Positions 48,863-58,525 of a DNA stretch of 64,000 bases are shown in pieces. Each line of letters starts with the position of its first letter. Within the stretch, counting starts at the first letter, position 1. A model generated the notes under the pieces. The model did no database searches. It was given only the letters and a program-made list of their open reading frames with translations, and was not told the origin of the DNA. Origin of the DNA: Polyangiaceae bacterium. Lineage in GTDB: Bacteria; Myxococcota_A; Polyangia; Polyangiales; Polyangiaceae. A program made the position numbers and the translations under genes. The stretch covers positions 838,129 to 902,128 of the forward strand of contig JADJYE010000002.1 in NCBI GenBank assembly GCA_016719945.1. The letters are read 5' to 3'.

Positions 48863-50080
48863 ATGGCAACACCCTCGCCGCGCCCGCACGTCGCGGCCGC
48901 ATGGATCGCCCTCGCGCTCGCCCTCGCCGTCCTCGGCTGCGGGCACTCCGAGCCCGCGTTCCCCAAGCAGCCCTACGCCTTCCCGACGGAGGCGGCCGAG
49001 GCCCCGCGCATCGAGCGGATCGCCTGCTCGATCTCCGTCGACAAGCGGCGGATGAGCCTCGAGGCGGCGATGCGCCAGTACAACGTACAAGGCGTGAGCG
49101 CCGCCGCCATGGTCGGCGGGCGCGTGGTGTGGGCGCGCGCGTGGGGCCTCGCGGACGCGGCGAAGCGCACCCCGATGCGGCCGGAGACGGTCATGCAGGC
49201 CGCGAGCGTGAGCAAGCCGCTCACCGCGGTCGCGGTCATGCGCATGGTGCAGGCGGGCAAGCTCAACCTCGACGCTGACGTCACGCAGTACTTCGACGGC
49301 TGGGAGCCGCAGTTCAAGGGTCGCAAGGCCAGGCTCACCTTGAGGCAGCTCTTGTCCCACTCGGCTGGGCTCAACGTTCATGGCTTCAAGGGTTACAAGT
49401 CGACCGTCAGCGACCTGCCGTCCACGATCGACATCCTGAACGGTCGCGGCAACTCGGCCAAGGTGAAGGTCGCGCTCGCTCCCAGCGCCCAGCAGGAGTA
49501 CTCGGGCGGCGGCTTCGTCGTCGTGCAAGCCGCGATCGAGGGCGAGGTCCAAGACCCCTTCGAGGCGGCCATGTACGACTGGCTGATCAAGCCGTTCGGG
49601 TTGCGTCGCACGACGTTCATGCAGCCGCCGTCGGACGACAACCTGAGGACCCTCGCGTCGGCGCACGGCCCCGATGGCCGGCCCATCCCCGGGCGGTTTC
49701 ACGTCTACCCGATGATGGCCGCGGCCGGGATGTGGACGACGCCGACCGACCTGCTCACCGTCGCCGGCTCGCTCTCGGCCTCCTACAACGGCGCGGGTGG
49801 CCCGCTGTCGACGGCGCTGGTGCGGCAGATGCTCACGACCCAGTCCCCGACGGGCTCCGTCGGGATCGGGTGGTTCCTCGCCGATCGAGGCGGCGGCGTG
49901 ATGGAGGCGTCGCACTCCGGGCTGAACGAGGGCTTCTCGTCCGCGGTCAGCTGGCGAACGGACGGCTTCGGCGCCGCGGTCATGGTGAACGGCGAGGGTC
50001 CGATCGCGGGGGGCCTGCTCAGGGCGATCGGTGAGGCGTACGGGTGGAGAGAGTCTTCAGGCGGAGGTTGCGCAAATTGA
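48863..50080 (+). CDS. Serine beta-lactamase-family hydrolase, lipoprotein
   Basis: The 405-residue lipoprotein has signal MATPSPRPHVAAAWIALALA ending LGC. The catalytic motifs of the class C beta-lactamase/esterase family are ASVSKPLTAVAV (SxxK), EYSGGGFVVVQAA (Y-x-G in the Y-x-N place) and HSGLNEGFSSAVSW (HxG for KTG). Family members are peptidases, esterases or penicillin-binding proteins. It differs from module protein B, which has SVAK and YNN motifs. ATG 48863 is preferred to TTG 48854. The gene's TGA overlaps the TTG start of the downstream lipoprotein, so both are translated together. Confidence 0.88.
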   Translation: MATPSPRPHVAAAWIALALALAVLGCGHSEPAFPKQPYAFPTEAAEAPRIERIACSISVDKRRMSLEAAMRQYNVQGVSAAAMVGGRVVWARAWGLADAAKRTPMRPETVMQAASVSKPLTAVAVMRMVQAGKLNLDADVTQYFDGWEPQFKGRKARLTLRQLLSHSAGLNVHGFKGYKSTVSDLPSTIDILNGRGNSAKVKVALAPSAQQEYSGGGFVVVQAAIEGEVQDPFEAAMYDWLIKPFGLRRTTFMQPPSDDNLRTLASAHGPDGRPIPGRFHVYPMMAAAGMWTTPTDLLTVAGSLSASYNGAGGPLSTALVRQMLTTQSPTGSVGIGWFLADRGGGVMEASHSGLNEGFSSAVSWRTDGFGAAVMVNGEGPIAGGLLRAIGEAYGWRESSGGGCAN

Positions 50081-50601
50081 GGAGACTTGGGTTCGGGGTC
50101 GCCGCGCTCTTCGCGGCGGCTTGCCAGATGGACGAGACCGAGAAGGCCAACAAGAACGTCGAGGCGTCGATGGCGCTGCTCGAGGAGAGCAAGACGCTCG
50201 AGGCCGAGGCGCGCAAGCAGCGTGAGGAGGCGAACAAGGCCACGACGCCCGAGGCGCTCAAGGACAGCGCCACGAAGTGCGTGACGAGCTTCGACGCCGC
50301 GATCGAAAAGTACAACGCGGCCTCGAAGCTCACCAAGGAGGCGTCGGCGCTCAAGGTGTCGACCGCGTTCAGCGAGTACCTCGACGTGAAGAGCCAGCAG
50401 TTCGAAAAGTACGCGGCCGCCACCAACGTCTCGGCGCGCGCGTGCCGCTCGATGGCCGCCACCGGCACGACCGAGGAGGCCCGCAGCGGCGACGAGGCCG
50501 ATCAGAAAGAGTGGGCCGCCATCGCCGAAGAGGTCAAGGCGCTCTCCGAGCGGGCGGCCCGCATCGAGCGCGAGCACGCGGAGCAGTTCAAGAAGAAATG
50601 A
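50077..50601 (+). CDS. Coiled-coil lipoprotein coupled to the serine hydrolase
   Basis: The mature 174-residue lipoprotein (LRRLGFGVAALFAAACQ, AAAC lipobox) is helical and charged: ALLEESKTLEAEARKQREE, AAIEKYNAASKLTKEA, TAFSEYLDVKSQQFEKY, ending RAARIEREHAEQFKKK. It looks like an alpha-helical coiled-coil spacer of the outer membrane. Start TTG 50077 overlaps the hydrolase stop (TTGA) and has GGAGG nine nt upstream; GTG 50044 is the longer alternative. The 3' end overlaps the convergent permease gene by 14 bp. Confidence 0.75.
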   Translation: MRRLGFGVAALFAAACQMDETEKANKNVEASMALLEESKTLEAEARKQREEANKATTPEALKDSATKCVTSFDAAIEKYNAASKLTKEASALKVSTAFSEYLDVKSQQFEKYAAATNVSARACRSMAATGTTEEARSGDEADQKEWAAIAEEVKALSERAARIEREHAEQFKKK

Positions 50602-51754
50602 CGTCGGGCGGAGGCGTCGAGGTCGGCGCTGGCCTCGACGCTGGCAGCGGCGTCGAGGTCGACGGGGCGGTCGAGCTGGGCGCGGGGGAGGGCACCGAGC
50701 GCGACGAGGGCGGCGGCATGCTCAGCGTGCCCCCGCGCGCGTTGATCGCGGCCTCCTCCTCTCTCCACTCCCAGCTGATGCGGCTCGCGACGTAGAGCGC
50801 CGGGAAGCTCAAGAACAGGCCGTAGAACCCGAAGATCGTCTCGAACATCAACAGCGCGACGACGAGCACGAGGCCGGGCAGCTTGACGTGCTGGGCGGTC
50901 AGCCGCGGCGACAGGTAGTAGCTCTCGACCTTGCCCAGGATGAACGTCACGCCCAGGAACACGCCGACGCCTACCACGCCCTTCGCGTCGTAGGCGACGA
51001 GGCACAGCACGAGCCCCGAGAACGCGCCGCCCACGACCGGGACCATGCCGGACACGAGCACCAAGAGGAACAGGAGCGGCACGTTGGGCAGCCCGAGGAG
51101 CAGCAGCAGCGGGAGCGTGAACACCGCGTTGAAGATCGCGACGACGATCTGCAGGCGCACCGTGATGGCGATCGCGTCGGCCACGTAGCCGAGCCAGCGC
51201 GACATCGTGCCGACGATGGTGCGCGGGGCGATCCCGCTCATCCACTCGTCGATCTCGTCGCGCTCGAACAGGTACATCACCGCGAGGATGAAGCCGACGA
51301 ACACGAACAGCGCGACGTACGCCGTCGCCGTCAGGTAGTGGAAGGCCTGCAGCGCGTAGCTCTTCGCGTGCTCGGTGAGCACGTGCGAGTCGATGCCGAG
51401 CCGGTCGCGCAGCTTCTGGATCAGCGTGCTCTGCGTCAGCGACTCGACCCAGCGCGCGCCGTCGGTGCGGGCGAGCTCGACGAACTCGATGATCTTCGTG
51501 ACGCCCAGCCACACCACGGCCCCGACGCCCGCGCCCAGCAGGAGCAAGAGGCCCGCGATCGCGCCCTTGCGGTTCACCTTCGTGTGCTTCGTGAGCTGGT
51601 CGGCTGCGTAGCCGAGCCCCCGCTCGAAGATGACGAAGATGATGAGGACCGGAGCGAGGCTACGGAAGAAGAACAAACACCCGAGGAACAAGGCGACGGC
51701 GATCATGCGCCGCCACCTGATGTCCTTCGGGATGGGGAGTGAGTTCGACTCCAA
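50588..51754 (-). CDS. AI-2E (PerM-type) family permease
   Basis: The protein has 388 residues and about seven to eight TM helices. AI-2E marks are the N-terminal pair of helices (LFLGCLFFFRSLAPVLIIFV), a long amphipathic stretch (VNRKGAIAGLLLLLGAGVGA, then TESLIQKLRDRL-like segment), and the conserved centre GLPNVPLLFLLVLVSGMVPVVGG and ESYYLSPRLTAQHVKLPGLVLV. The family includes Na+/H+ antiporters and the TqsA transporter; the substrate cannot be assigned. A long Ser/Pro/Thr-rich tail (about residues 340-388) is unusual for the family. It stands alone on this strand. Confidence 0.87.
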   Translation of the reverse strand: MESNSLPIPKDIRWRRMIAVALFLGCLFFFRSLAPVLIIFVIFERGLGYAADQLTKHTKVNRKGAIAGLLLLLGAGVGAVVWLGVTKIIEFVELARTDGARWVESLTQSTLIQKLRDRLGIDSHVLTEHAKSYALQAFHYLTATAYVALFVFVGFILAVMYLFERDEIDEWMSGIAPRTIVGTMSRWLGYVADAIAITVRLQIVVAIFNAVFTLPLLLLLGLPNVPLLFLLVLVSGMVPVVGGAFSGLVLCLVAYDAKGVVGVGVFLGVTFILGKVESYYLSPRLTAQHVKLPGLVLVVALLMFETIFGFYGLFLSFPALYVASRISWEWREEEAAINARGGTLSMPPPSSRSVPSPAPSSTAPSTSTPLPASRPAPTSTPPPDVISS

Positions 51755-51766
51755 GACGACGCGAGA

Positions 51767-52096
51767 CTACTGCGTCGGCGCCGGCTGCGGGAAGATCTGG
51801 CTCGGGATCGGCAGGCCGCTGGGGATCGGGATCCCGCTCGGGAACGGGGGCGGCAGCGTCGCCTGCGGCGGCGCGGAGGACGCCGTCTGCTGCGGGTACT
51901 GCTGCGGATATTGCTGGGGGTACTGCTGCGGCTGCTGCTGAGGGTACTGCTGGGGGTATTGCTGCGGGTATTGCTGGGGGTACTGCTGCGGGTACTGCTG
52001 CGGATATTGGGGCTGTTGAGACTCGTCTTCGCAGGCCGCGACCAGGCCGAGGGCGAGGATGCCGAGCAGGGAGCAGAACAAGGCACGCATGCGCAT
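51767..52096 (-). CDS. Lipoprotein with YPQQ tandem repeats
   Basis: The 109-residue lipoprotein has signal MRMRALFCSLLGILALGLVA ending VAAC, followed by EDESQQ and about ten copies of the tetrapeptide YPQQ (one reading QPQQ), coded by 12-bp units. The C-terminus is Pro-rich (TLPPPFPSGIPIPSGLPIPSQ). The repeats should form an extended Gln/Pro-rich rod and may vary in number. ATG 52090 is the second start. The function is unknown; it may be a surface spacer or binding array. It is divergent from the kinase-like gene. Confidence 0.78.
   Translation of the reverse strand: MRMRALFCSLLGILALGLVAACEDESQQPQYPQQYPQQYPQQYPQQYPQQYPQQQPQQYPQQYPQQYPQQTASSAPPQATLPPPFPSGIPIPSGLPIPSQIFPQPAPTQ
51888..52010. 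repeat. 12-bp tandem repeats (VNTR) within the YPQQ lipoprotein gene
   Basis: About ten units of TACTGCTGCGGG-type (minus-strand codons for Tyr-Pro-Gln-Gln) with base changes TGCGGA, TGGGGG and TGAGGG. One unit has lost the Tyr codon. The in-frame 12-bp period means expansion or contraction keeps the ORF. Confidence 0.8.
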
Positions 52097-52199
52097 GGGG
52101 GGCAGGCTACCACCGTTTTGTGTGGAGCCAAGGCGGGTTGCTGCTCGGTTTTGGCGGACCCCTGGCGCTCCTTGTGCGATAGTTTGTCGGCCGCTCAAG

Positions 52200-54209
52200 A
52201 TGCGTTCGGACGACATCCACCCTGGGGACGTGATTGGGGGGAAATACCGCGTGCGCGCGATCGTGTCGCGCGTGCCGACGCTCGTGGTCGACGCCTTCCA
52301 CGTCGAGTTCGATCAGCGCGTCGTCATCAAGCTGCTCCTGGCGGGCACCGGAGACGACAAGGAGATCGAGCGCTTCCGGCGCGAGGCTCGGGTGCTCTCG
52401 AAGCTCGAGAGCGAGCACGCCGCCCGCATCATCGACGTCGGGACGCAGAGCGACGGCTCGTTCTACCTCGTGCGTCAGCACGTCGAGGGCGAGGACCTGG
52501 CGGCGTATGTTCAGGCCTACGGCCCGCGGCCGCTGCCCGAGGCGGTGCTGCTGATCCTTCAGGCGGCCGAGTGCGTCTCCGAGACCCACGGCCACGGCAT
52601 CGTCCTGCGCGAGCTGAGCCCGGCGAACATCATGGTGGCCCGGCGCGCCAGCGGCACCCCGCTCGCCAAGATCACCGACTTCGGCACCGCCAAGCTGATG
52701 CGCGACAACGCCGCGCCGGCGGGCAGCAGCTCGCTGACCGCGACCGCCCTCTTCGGCCTGTCGCCGTTCTCGTCGCCCGAGCTCGTGCGCAAGGCCAAGA
52801 GCGTCGATCACCGCGCCGACGTGTGGTCGCTCGGGGCGGTCCTCTACTTCATGCTGGCCGGCCGCCCGCCGTTCGGCGGAGACGTGACGCGCCTGATGCT
52901 CGCGATCACCCGGGAAGAGCCTACGCCGCTCACCAGCATCCGCGGAGATCTGCCGCCCGACATCGACAACATCATCGGCTGGGCGATGGCGAAGGACATC
53001 GATCGGCGCTTCAAGAACGTGCACTCGCTGGCCCACGCGCTCGGGCCGTACGCGCCCGCGGAGGGCCAGGTGCTGATCGAGCGCATCGCGCAGATCGCCC
53101 ACCAGGCCAAGCAGCGAAAGGCAGGCGCGGCCCCCAAGCCGCCGCCTTCGTTCTCGCCGCCCCCTCCCTCTCGTGGCGCACCCTCGGTCATCCCGCCGCC
53201 GCCGTCCCACCCCGTGGCCATCAGCGCGAGCTTCGACGACGACCCGCCGATGATGGGTGACGACGAGGCGACCCACGTCCTCGGAGGCGGCCACCTCCGC
53301 GCGCTCGCTCGCGAGATCACCGCCGGGATCCCGGGCGCGCCGCCGATCCCGGGGCGCGGGCCGACCCCGCAGCCGATGGGCCTCGCGTCGCGCGGCCTGC
53401 CGGTTCCGCCTCCGCCGCCGTCGATCCCGCCCTCGCCGTTCCTGCCGAACGCGCCGAAGATCGTGCCGCCGCGGGGCCGCAGCCCGTCCATCCCCGACCA
53501 GCCGCCACGCCCCGAGCTGCCGCGCTTCGACACCGCGCCCCCTGCCGTCCAGCAGATGCCGCGGCCCACGCCGCGCAAGTCGGGCCTCGACATGCGCATC
53601 GTCTGGGGCGCGCTCGCGGCGACGGCCGTGATGGCTCCTGTGGTGCTGTTGCTGCTGCTGAAAGACGCGCCCCCCAAGCCCGTCACCTCGGACGGCGGGC
53701 CGGTGCAAGCGATCGATCCGAACGGCGCGGTCAACCGGGCCGTCGCCGGGAGCACCGCCGCCCCTGGCCCCGATCCGATGAAGCTCACGGCCGAGACGTC
53801 GACGCCGGCTCAGCCGACCGCGGTCGCCCTCGCGACCAACGCGGCCGACACCGCGACCCCGGGCGAGCCGCCGCCGCCGCGTCCGACGACGAACACGCCG
53901 CCCCCGCGTCCCACGCAGACCACCAAGACGACCGCGGCGCCGCCCCCTCCGCCGCCGCCCCCTCCGCCGAAGCCCGAGCCCAAGCCGGAGACCGGAGGCG
54001 GTGGCAAGGGACGCCTGCTCGCGATCGCGTCCGGCGGCACCTGCGCCTTCAGCGTCGACGGCGCCGGGAAGTCGAGCGGCTCGAGCCTCAGCATGGAGCT
54101 GCCCGCTGGCAAGCACACGGTCACCTGCAAGCCGACGAGCGGCACCGCCAAGTCGCGCGGAGTGACCATCAAGCCCGGCGAGACCTCGATGCTCACGTTC
54201 AAGCTGTAA
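52200..54209 (+). CDS. Protein kinase-like protein with TM and PEGA domain (possible pseudokinase)
   Basis: The 669-residue protein has a kinase domain (about residues 10-290), a long Pro/Ala linker, one TM (residues about 465-485: IVWGALAATAVMAPVVLLLL) and a C-terminal PEGA domain (SGGTCAFSVDGAGKSSGSSL, PAGKHTVTCKPTSG). Kinase elements: VVIKLLL (Lys, K44), DFGTAK (D160) and SSPELVRK. The glycine loop is degraded (VSRVPTLVV in place of GxGxxG) and the catalytic loop reads VLRELSPANIMV where HRDLKPEN is normal, so the base Asp is Glu (E138). It may be inactive or weakly active. Extracytoplasmic PEGA plus cytoplasmic kinase follows the usual myxobacterial sensor plan. Confidence 0.85.
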   Translation: MRSDDIHPGDVIGGKYRVRAIVSRVPTLVVDAFHVEFDQRVVIKLLLAGTGDDKEIERFRREARVLSKLESEHAARIIDVGTQSDGSFYLVRQHVEGEDLAAYVQAYGPRPLPEAVLLILQAAECVSETHGHGIVLRELSPANIMVARRASGTPLAKITDFGTAKLMRDNAAPAGSSSLTATALFGLSPFSSPELVRKAKSVDHRADVWSLGAVLYFMLAGRPPFGGDVTRLMLAITREEPTPLTSIRGDLPPDIDNIIGWAMAKDIDRRFKNVHSLAHALGPYAPAEGQVLIERIAQIAHQAKQRKAGAAPKPPPSFSPPPPSRGAPSVIPPPPSHPVAISASFDDDPPMMGDDEATHVLGGGHLRALAREITAGIPGAPPIPGRGPTPQPMGLASRGLPVPPPPPSIPPSPFLPNAPKIVPPRGRSPSIPDQPPRPELPRFDTAPPAVQQMPRPTPRKSGLDMRIVWGALAATAVMAPVVLLLLLKDAPPKPVTSDGGPVQAIDPNGAVNRAVAGSTAAPGPDPMKLTAETSTPAQPTAVALATNAADTATPGEPPPPRPTTNTPPPRPTQTTKTTAAPPPPPPPPPPKPEPKPETGGGGKGRLLAIASGGTCAFSVDGAGKSSGSSLSMELPAGKHTVTCKPTSGTAKSRGVTIKPGETSMLTFKL

Positions 54210-54233
54210 GCGGCGCTCCGCTCGGTCGCGCGG

Positions 54234-54767
54234 TCAGCGTCGGCCGAGCAGGTAGACGGAGAGCGTCAAGGTCTGCGTGCCGGTCGCCTCTACGGCGCCT
54301 TGATCGAACACGAGCCGCACCTCGGCCTGAGGCCCGACGAAGGCGAACGCACGCACCTGGCAGCCGGGCAGGGTGGTCGCGCTGATCGTGAAGCCGGACA
54401 CGAACGCCGGCTCGGCCGCAAACGTCCGCTCGGGATCGTCGGGGACGAGGGAGACCGAGTAGCCCCTGACTCGGAGCACGGCGGTGTCCGACCAGCCGCT
54501 CAGGTCGTGCACCAGGACGACGAGGGTTCCGGAGCGCCACGCCGAGGTGTCGACGCCGGTGGCGATGGCCAGCTCCTCGCCGCCATCGGAGCGCCCGTCG
54601 AAGGTGTACGTCGCGCGCCGCACGATCGGCACGAGCTCACTCGACGTGTCGAACGATGCCGGCTCGAGCGCGACCGGCAGGTCATCGAGGACGCTCGGCT
54701 CGTTGGCGGTGTAGTCGAGATCAGGGTTGGAGGGGACACGGGCGGGCAGCATCAGATCGTCCAGCAC
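54234..54767 (-). CDS. Module protein D, copy 2
   Basis: Intact homologue of 38730-39263: 177 residues from GTG 54767 (VLDDLMLPARVPSNPDLD), with the same strands (GVDTSAWRSGTLVVLVHD, YSVSLVPDDPERTFAAEPA, TQTLTLSVYLLGRR). Amino acids differ from copy 1 at only about ten to fifteen positions. It lies 24 bp from the kinase-like gene's stop, convergent. It is the only undamaged large gene of copy 2. Confidence 0.75.
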   Translation of the reverse strand: MLDDLMLPARVPSNPDLDYTANEPSVLDDLPVALEPASFDTSSELVPIVRRATYTFDGRSDGGEELAIATGVDTSAWRSGTLVVLVHDLSGWSDTAVLRVRGYSVSLVPDDPERTFAAEPAFVSGFTISATTLPGCQVRAFAFVGPQAEVRLVFDQGAVEATGTQTLTLSVYLLGRR

Positions 54768-55887
54768 TCCTCGAAGCTGACCTCGGTCCAGTCGAAGCCT
54801 TCGCTGCAGTTGCCGCGCGCAAATCCCCACGGCACCACAGGCTTCCGTCCTCGCGGAGAACGCACAGCGTGAACGTGGACAAGCCGAAGTCGACGACGTC
54901 ATCGAAAGGCTCGACGCGCGTCGGGAGGACGGTGCCTTGGTTCGAGGGGTGGATGGCCCCGAATCCGTTGGCTCCCCAACACCAGACCTCGCCCTTCGCG
55001 ACCATACAGGTGTTGAAGATCTCGGCGCCGAACTTGACAGCGTCCGCCGGTGGGACGCCCTCGACCTTGGCGAAGTGCGCCTGGGGCTCATAGGTCCATT
55101 CGCTTCCGAGCTGACCGTAGCTGTTGTCGCCTGCGCAGAAGAGATCACCCTCTGGATCGGTAATCGCGCACGTCGACCGAGTGCTGATGAGATCCTTGAT
55201 GAAACCGTCAATGGCGAGCGCGACGGGCTCCCTGGCGGCGTCGAGCTCCGGAATGCCGAACTGGCCGTCTTCTTGGTAGCCCATGCACTCGGCGTGTCCA
55301 TCCCCGTAGATCGCGCACGGCGCCCAGCCTCGCCCGAGCCGTCGAGCTCCCGCCGCGAAGGGCAGCGGGCTGAGGCCTTCCCGAGAGTCCAGGCTGTCCC
55401 CGTATCTCCACGAGAAGCCGATCATGCCCCTGAACCACGCTGTCCCCGACTCGTCCAACACGAGCAGATTCCCGCCGCCTGCCGTCACCTCAACCACCTC
55501 GGCGGGCAGGTCGAGGAGCTCGAGCGCAGGATCCTCCCCATAGACGAAGGTGGTAGATCCGCCCCAGACGGTCAATGAGCCGTCAGGGTGCTGGGCGACG
55601 GCGAAGCCGTCGACCGAGAAGTCCGAGACACAATCCACGTCGGAAGGTTGCGCCCACGGGAAGGATCCCCCACCGCAGACCCCCATGTCGTCGAAGCCCC
55701 AACACCACAGGGTCCCGTCGCTGCGGCGAGCGACCATCAGGTCATTGCTCACGTTCTCGATCTGTACGAATCGTGGATTCGAAGCGTCGAGCGGGCAGCT
55801 CGGTGCGGGCGGCGGTGGCGCGGGCGGCTCGGGGTCGCTGCAGCCGAAGAGGGCGAGCGCGACGAGGGCGCCGCTAAGGCATCGCAT
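54752..55887 (-). pseudogene. Module protein C: RCC1-like lipoprotein, copy 2 (frameshift near C-terminus)
   Basis: The lipoprotein (MRCLSGALVALALFGC) has the same RCC1 repeats as copy 1 (RRSDGTLWCWGFDDMGVC, CAITDPEGDLFCAGDNSYGQ, TCMVAKGEVWCWGANGFGA). A base is missing near 54,821-54,826 (GGGGATTTGCGC against GGGGCCTTCGCA in copy 1), so the last 25 residues (FARGNCSEGFDWTEV and SFEECWTI) lie in another frame; the protein in the first frame would end in an unrelated Arg-rich tail. Middle blades differ strongly from copy 1 while the first 100 residues agree. A true frameshift or an error in a G-run are both possible. Confidence 0.72.
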
Positions 55888-58396
55888 GGGGAAAGAAGCC
55901 CGGGAACAGGTTCGGTTGCGTCGTCCAGAAGCTGAGCTTCTCGAGCTCCGCGATGCGATCGAGGAGGGTGCTCGCAGGCAGCCCGGCCCCCTTGAGGTTC
56001 ACGGACCAGGCCACCGAGAGGCTCTGGGGCTCACCGTCGAACCACAGGTAATGGTCTGCGCGCGAGGTGCAGCCTGGGTCGCCTCCGAGCTTCTTGATGT
56101 GGAGGGCGTCGTGGTCGGCGAACGTCGTGGTCTCTGCGTCGCAGCCGAGGGCCGCCCCAGTGGTCGTGCTCACCGTCGTCAGGCGATCGACCTCCTCGAG
56201 GGATAGTAGCGGGCGCACCGGCGGCGGCGGATTGGGGTGCATGCCTTGAAGGATGCGCACCATCGAGGGTCCGCTCATCGTGAGCAGCCCAGAGCCCACC
56301 TCCATCTCGAGGTCGCGTCCGCCATAATAGGCAGCCGGAGTGACGGGAGGCAGCTCACCGAGCGTGTTGAGGCTCTCGACGAGCTCGCTCAACCTCACGC
56401 TGGAGGCTCGGCTCCAGGCGGGTGGGTGGCGGCACACGACCTCGCCGATGGCGAGGCACCAGTCACGACTTCTTGGTGTCGGGATCGCGTCGGTCTGCTC
56501 GTCCTGAAGACCCCACCACAGCCGCATCTCGCCGATGTAGCGATCGAAGAGCACGCCGTTCACCCGGCGGCTCAGCATCTCGCTGGCCGCCCAATAGGCA
56601 GCGTTGTTGTAGCGATAGCGTTCTGCCGGGGCGCGGTTCTGGAACCGCAGCTTGCTCCCCAGCAAGTAGTTGCGAAAGCGGCCGGCGCCGAGCGGCAGCT
56701 CTCGCCCGGTCAGCTTGAACACTTGGGTCTGGTAGTGCACCCGGTCGTGCTCGAGGTCGCCCTCGCCGAGGCCGCGATCGCGCGCCCAGCCAGCGCCGAA
56801 GTTGAACAGGTCGCGCACGGTGAGCGCCGAGAACCAGCCGAAGGCGTCGGGGCTTGCGTCGGCCTGGAGCGCGGCGCGCTCGGCTTGAGAGAGCTGGTAG
56901 GCGTCGAGCACCGGGCTCGAGAGCCAGGCCTCAGCGTCGGCCCCGTGCACGGCGCGCGCATGGCCTGGAGCAGCTTGGCGACGCTGGCCCAACGAAAGCG
57001 GTGCCGCGGGGTGGTGATGGGGTGGCCGACCTCCGCGAGGGTGTAGGCCCGGGCGAGCACGAGCCGACCGTTGCGCCCAATGCAGAGGACGGCGCAGCGA
57101 GCGGCCTCGTTGTGGAGGCTGTCGCGAATGGCTCCGTCGAGCCCGTCGAGCTGCTCGCGCACGCTCTCGAGGTGACCGGCCAGACCGCCCGCCGCTGCCG
57201 GGAGCCCCACGCTCGGGCCCGAGGCGCCGCTCGCCTTTTCGCCCTTCCGCGCGACGACGCGCGAGAGCAGGCTGATCCCGGGGGCGGCGCCAGGCGGTGC
57301 TGTCGCCGTCGGCCAGCTGCCCGACATCACGGAGGCGGCAGGGGAGGGCAGATCTGGGAGAGCCTCGCTCGAGACCGCGGAGCCGACCGCGAACGCGTCC
57401 GAAATCGGCTGGCTGATGCGCGCCGGCGCTTCGTCGAGACCGTTCACGACGACGAAATGGCGGTGGAGGGCTCGAACAGGCCTCTCGGCGCGAAGGTGAC
57501 GCAGAAGCGCGCGCCCTCTCCGCTGCCATTGGCGCCGATCGCGATCGGCCAGACGTCGCCCTCCTTCCACTTGAGCCACGCGTAGGCGGTCTCGAGGTTG
57601 AAGCGCGGCAGTGGGCCCCAGATGGGTGTGCTGCCACGGAAGCTCTCCGCCATGTCGGCAGTGAGATCCGCCGGCCATGGGGTCAGGGTGTCGTCCTGGT
57701 ACTGGACGGTGAGGGTGCGGGCGCCCCGGCTCGGCAGCGGATCGGGCACGGCCTTGTGGCCGCGCATGTAGCCATTGAGCACGGCGCGGTGCTCGGGCGC
57801 GAGGGCGAGCCCATCGAAGGCGTCAGAGGCGGTCACGCTGCGAGCTGCGAACAATGAGGAGCGCGGGCGCCGTGTGCCTATCGTGAGCGGCCGATGCAAC
57901 ACGGCGGCGTAGGCGCGCTTGGGGAGGCGCGCGTGGAAGACGTAGGGGCCGACGCGCTGCGTGTCGAGCACGGTGTACACGCAGGCGTCGAGGCCTCGCA
58001 CCTGCCGGAGGGCAAAGTCGTCCAGCACCAGGTCTCCCTGCCGAGCTCAGACCCGAAGTGGACGCTGACGTCGGACAGGCCGCCGAACCGCTCGTACACG
58101 ACGCATGCGCGGAAGCCGAGCTCGCTGCGGCTGCCGGTCAGGCCGACGTGCGTGGGGAAGATCCCTGCGTCCGACGAAGGGCGGCGGGCTCGGGGCGCTG
58201 CGTTGACGGCTATGAGCGAGAAGGTCCGCGGACGGACCTCTCGCGGCGCGGGCAGCCAGATGGCCGCGAACCTCGGGGCGCTCGGCTCGCCGTACATCGC
58301 CAGCGAGGCGAGCCATTCATCGGCTCGCGCGGAGTCGCGCTGCTCGAGCTGGCCGAACGTGAGGTCGATCTCAAGATGAGAGTCGACCGCGGTCAC
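55874..58396 (-). pseudogene. Module protein B: beta-lactamase-fold protein, copy 2 (several frameshifts)
   Basis: This is the homologue of 40371-42886. All domains can be read, but in four frames. Against copy 1: one extra C at 58170-58172 balanced by one missing G at 58191-58194; a missing T near 58,038; a missing G at 57467-57470; and an extra GC pair near 56,952-56,959. The G-run at 57280-57284 has five Gs, so the frame there is open, unlike in copy 1. A six-base in-frame insertion near 56,500 (LQDEQTD against NVGRWE) is natural variation. SxxK (SVAKLL), RYNNAAYW and HIKKLGG motifs are unchanged. Confidence 0.75.
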
Positions 58397-58506
58397 GTGC
58401 GGGCCGCGTGTGCGACGGCGAACGCGGACGCCAGGCGGACGGCGGCGGCCGCGTCGCTCGGGGCTGCGGAGGGCTCGCCTTGAGACCATCGTAGGAAGAA
58501 TGCCAC
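58393..58506 (-). CDS. Small coupled ORF between A and B (37 codons), copy 2
   Basis: The ORF runs from GTG 58506 (VAFFLRWSQGEPSAAPSD, VRLASAFAVAHAART) to a TGA that overlaps GTG 58396 of B (GTGA). It is 9 bases shorter than copy 1 but keeps frame and coupling, which supports it as a real gene. Confidence 0.45.
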   Translation of the reverse strand: MAFFLRWSQGEPSAAPSDAAAAVRLASAFAVAHAART

Positions 58507-58525
58507 GGTCAGCGTCGGTGCGCGA

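Noticed and set aside
51888..52010. CRISPR-like repeats
   Set aside because: Units of 12 bp without spacers, in frame inside a lipoprotein gene, so a coding VNTR.
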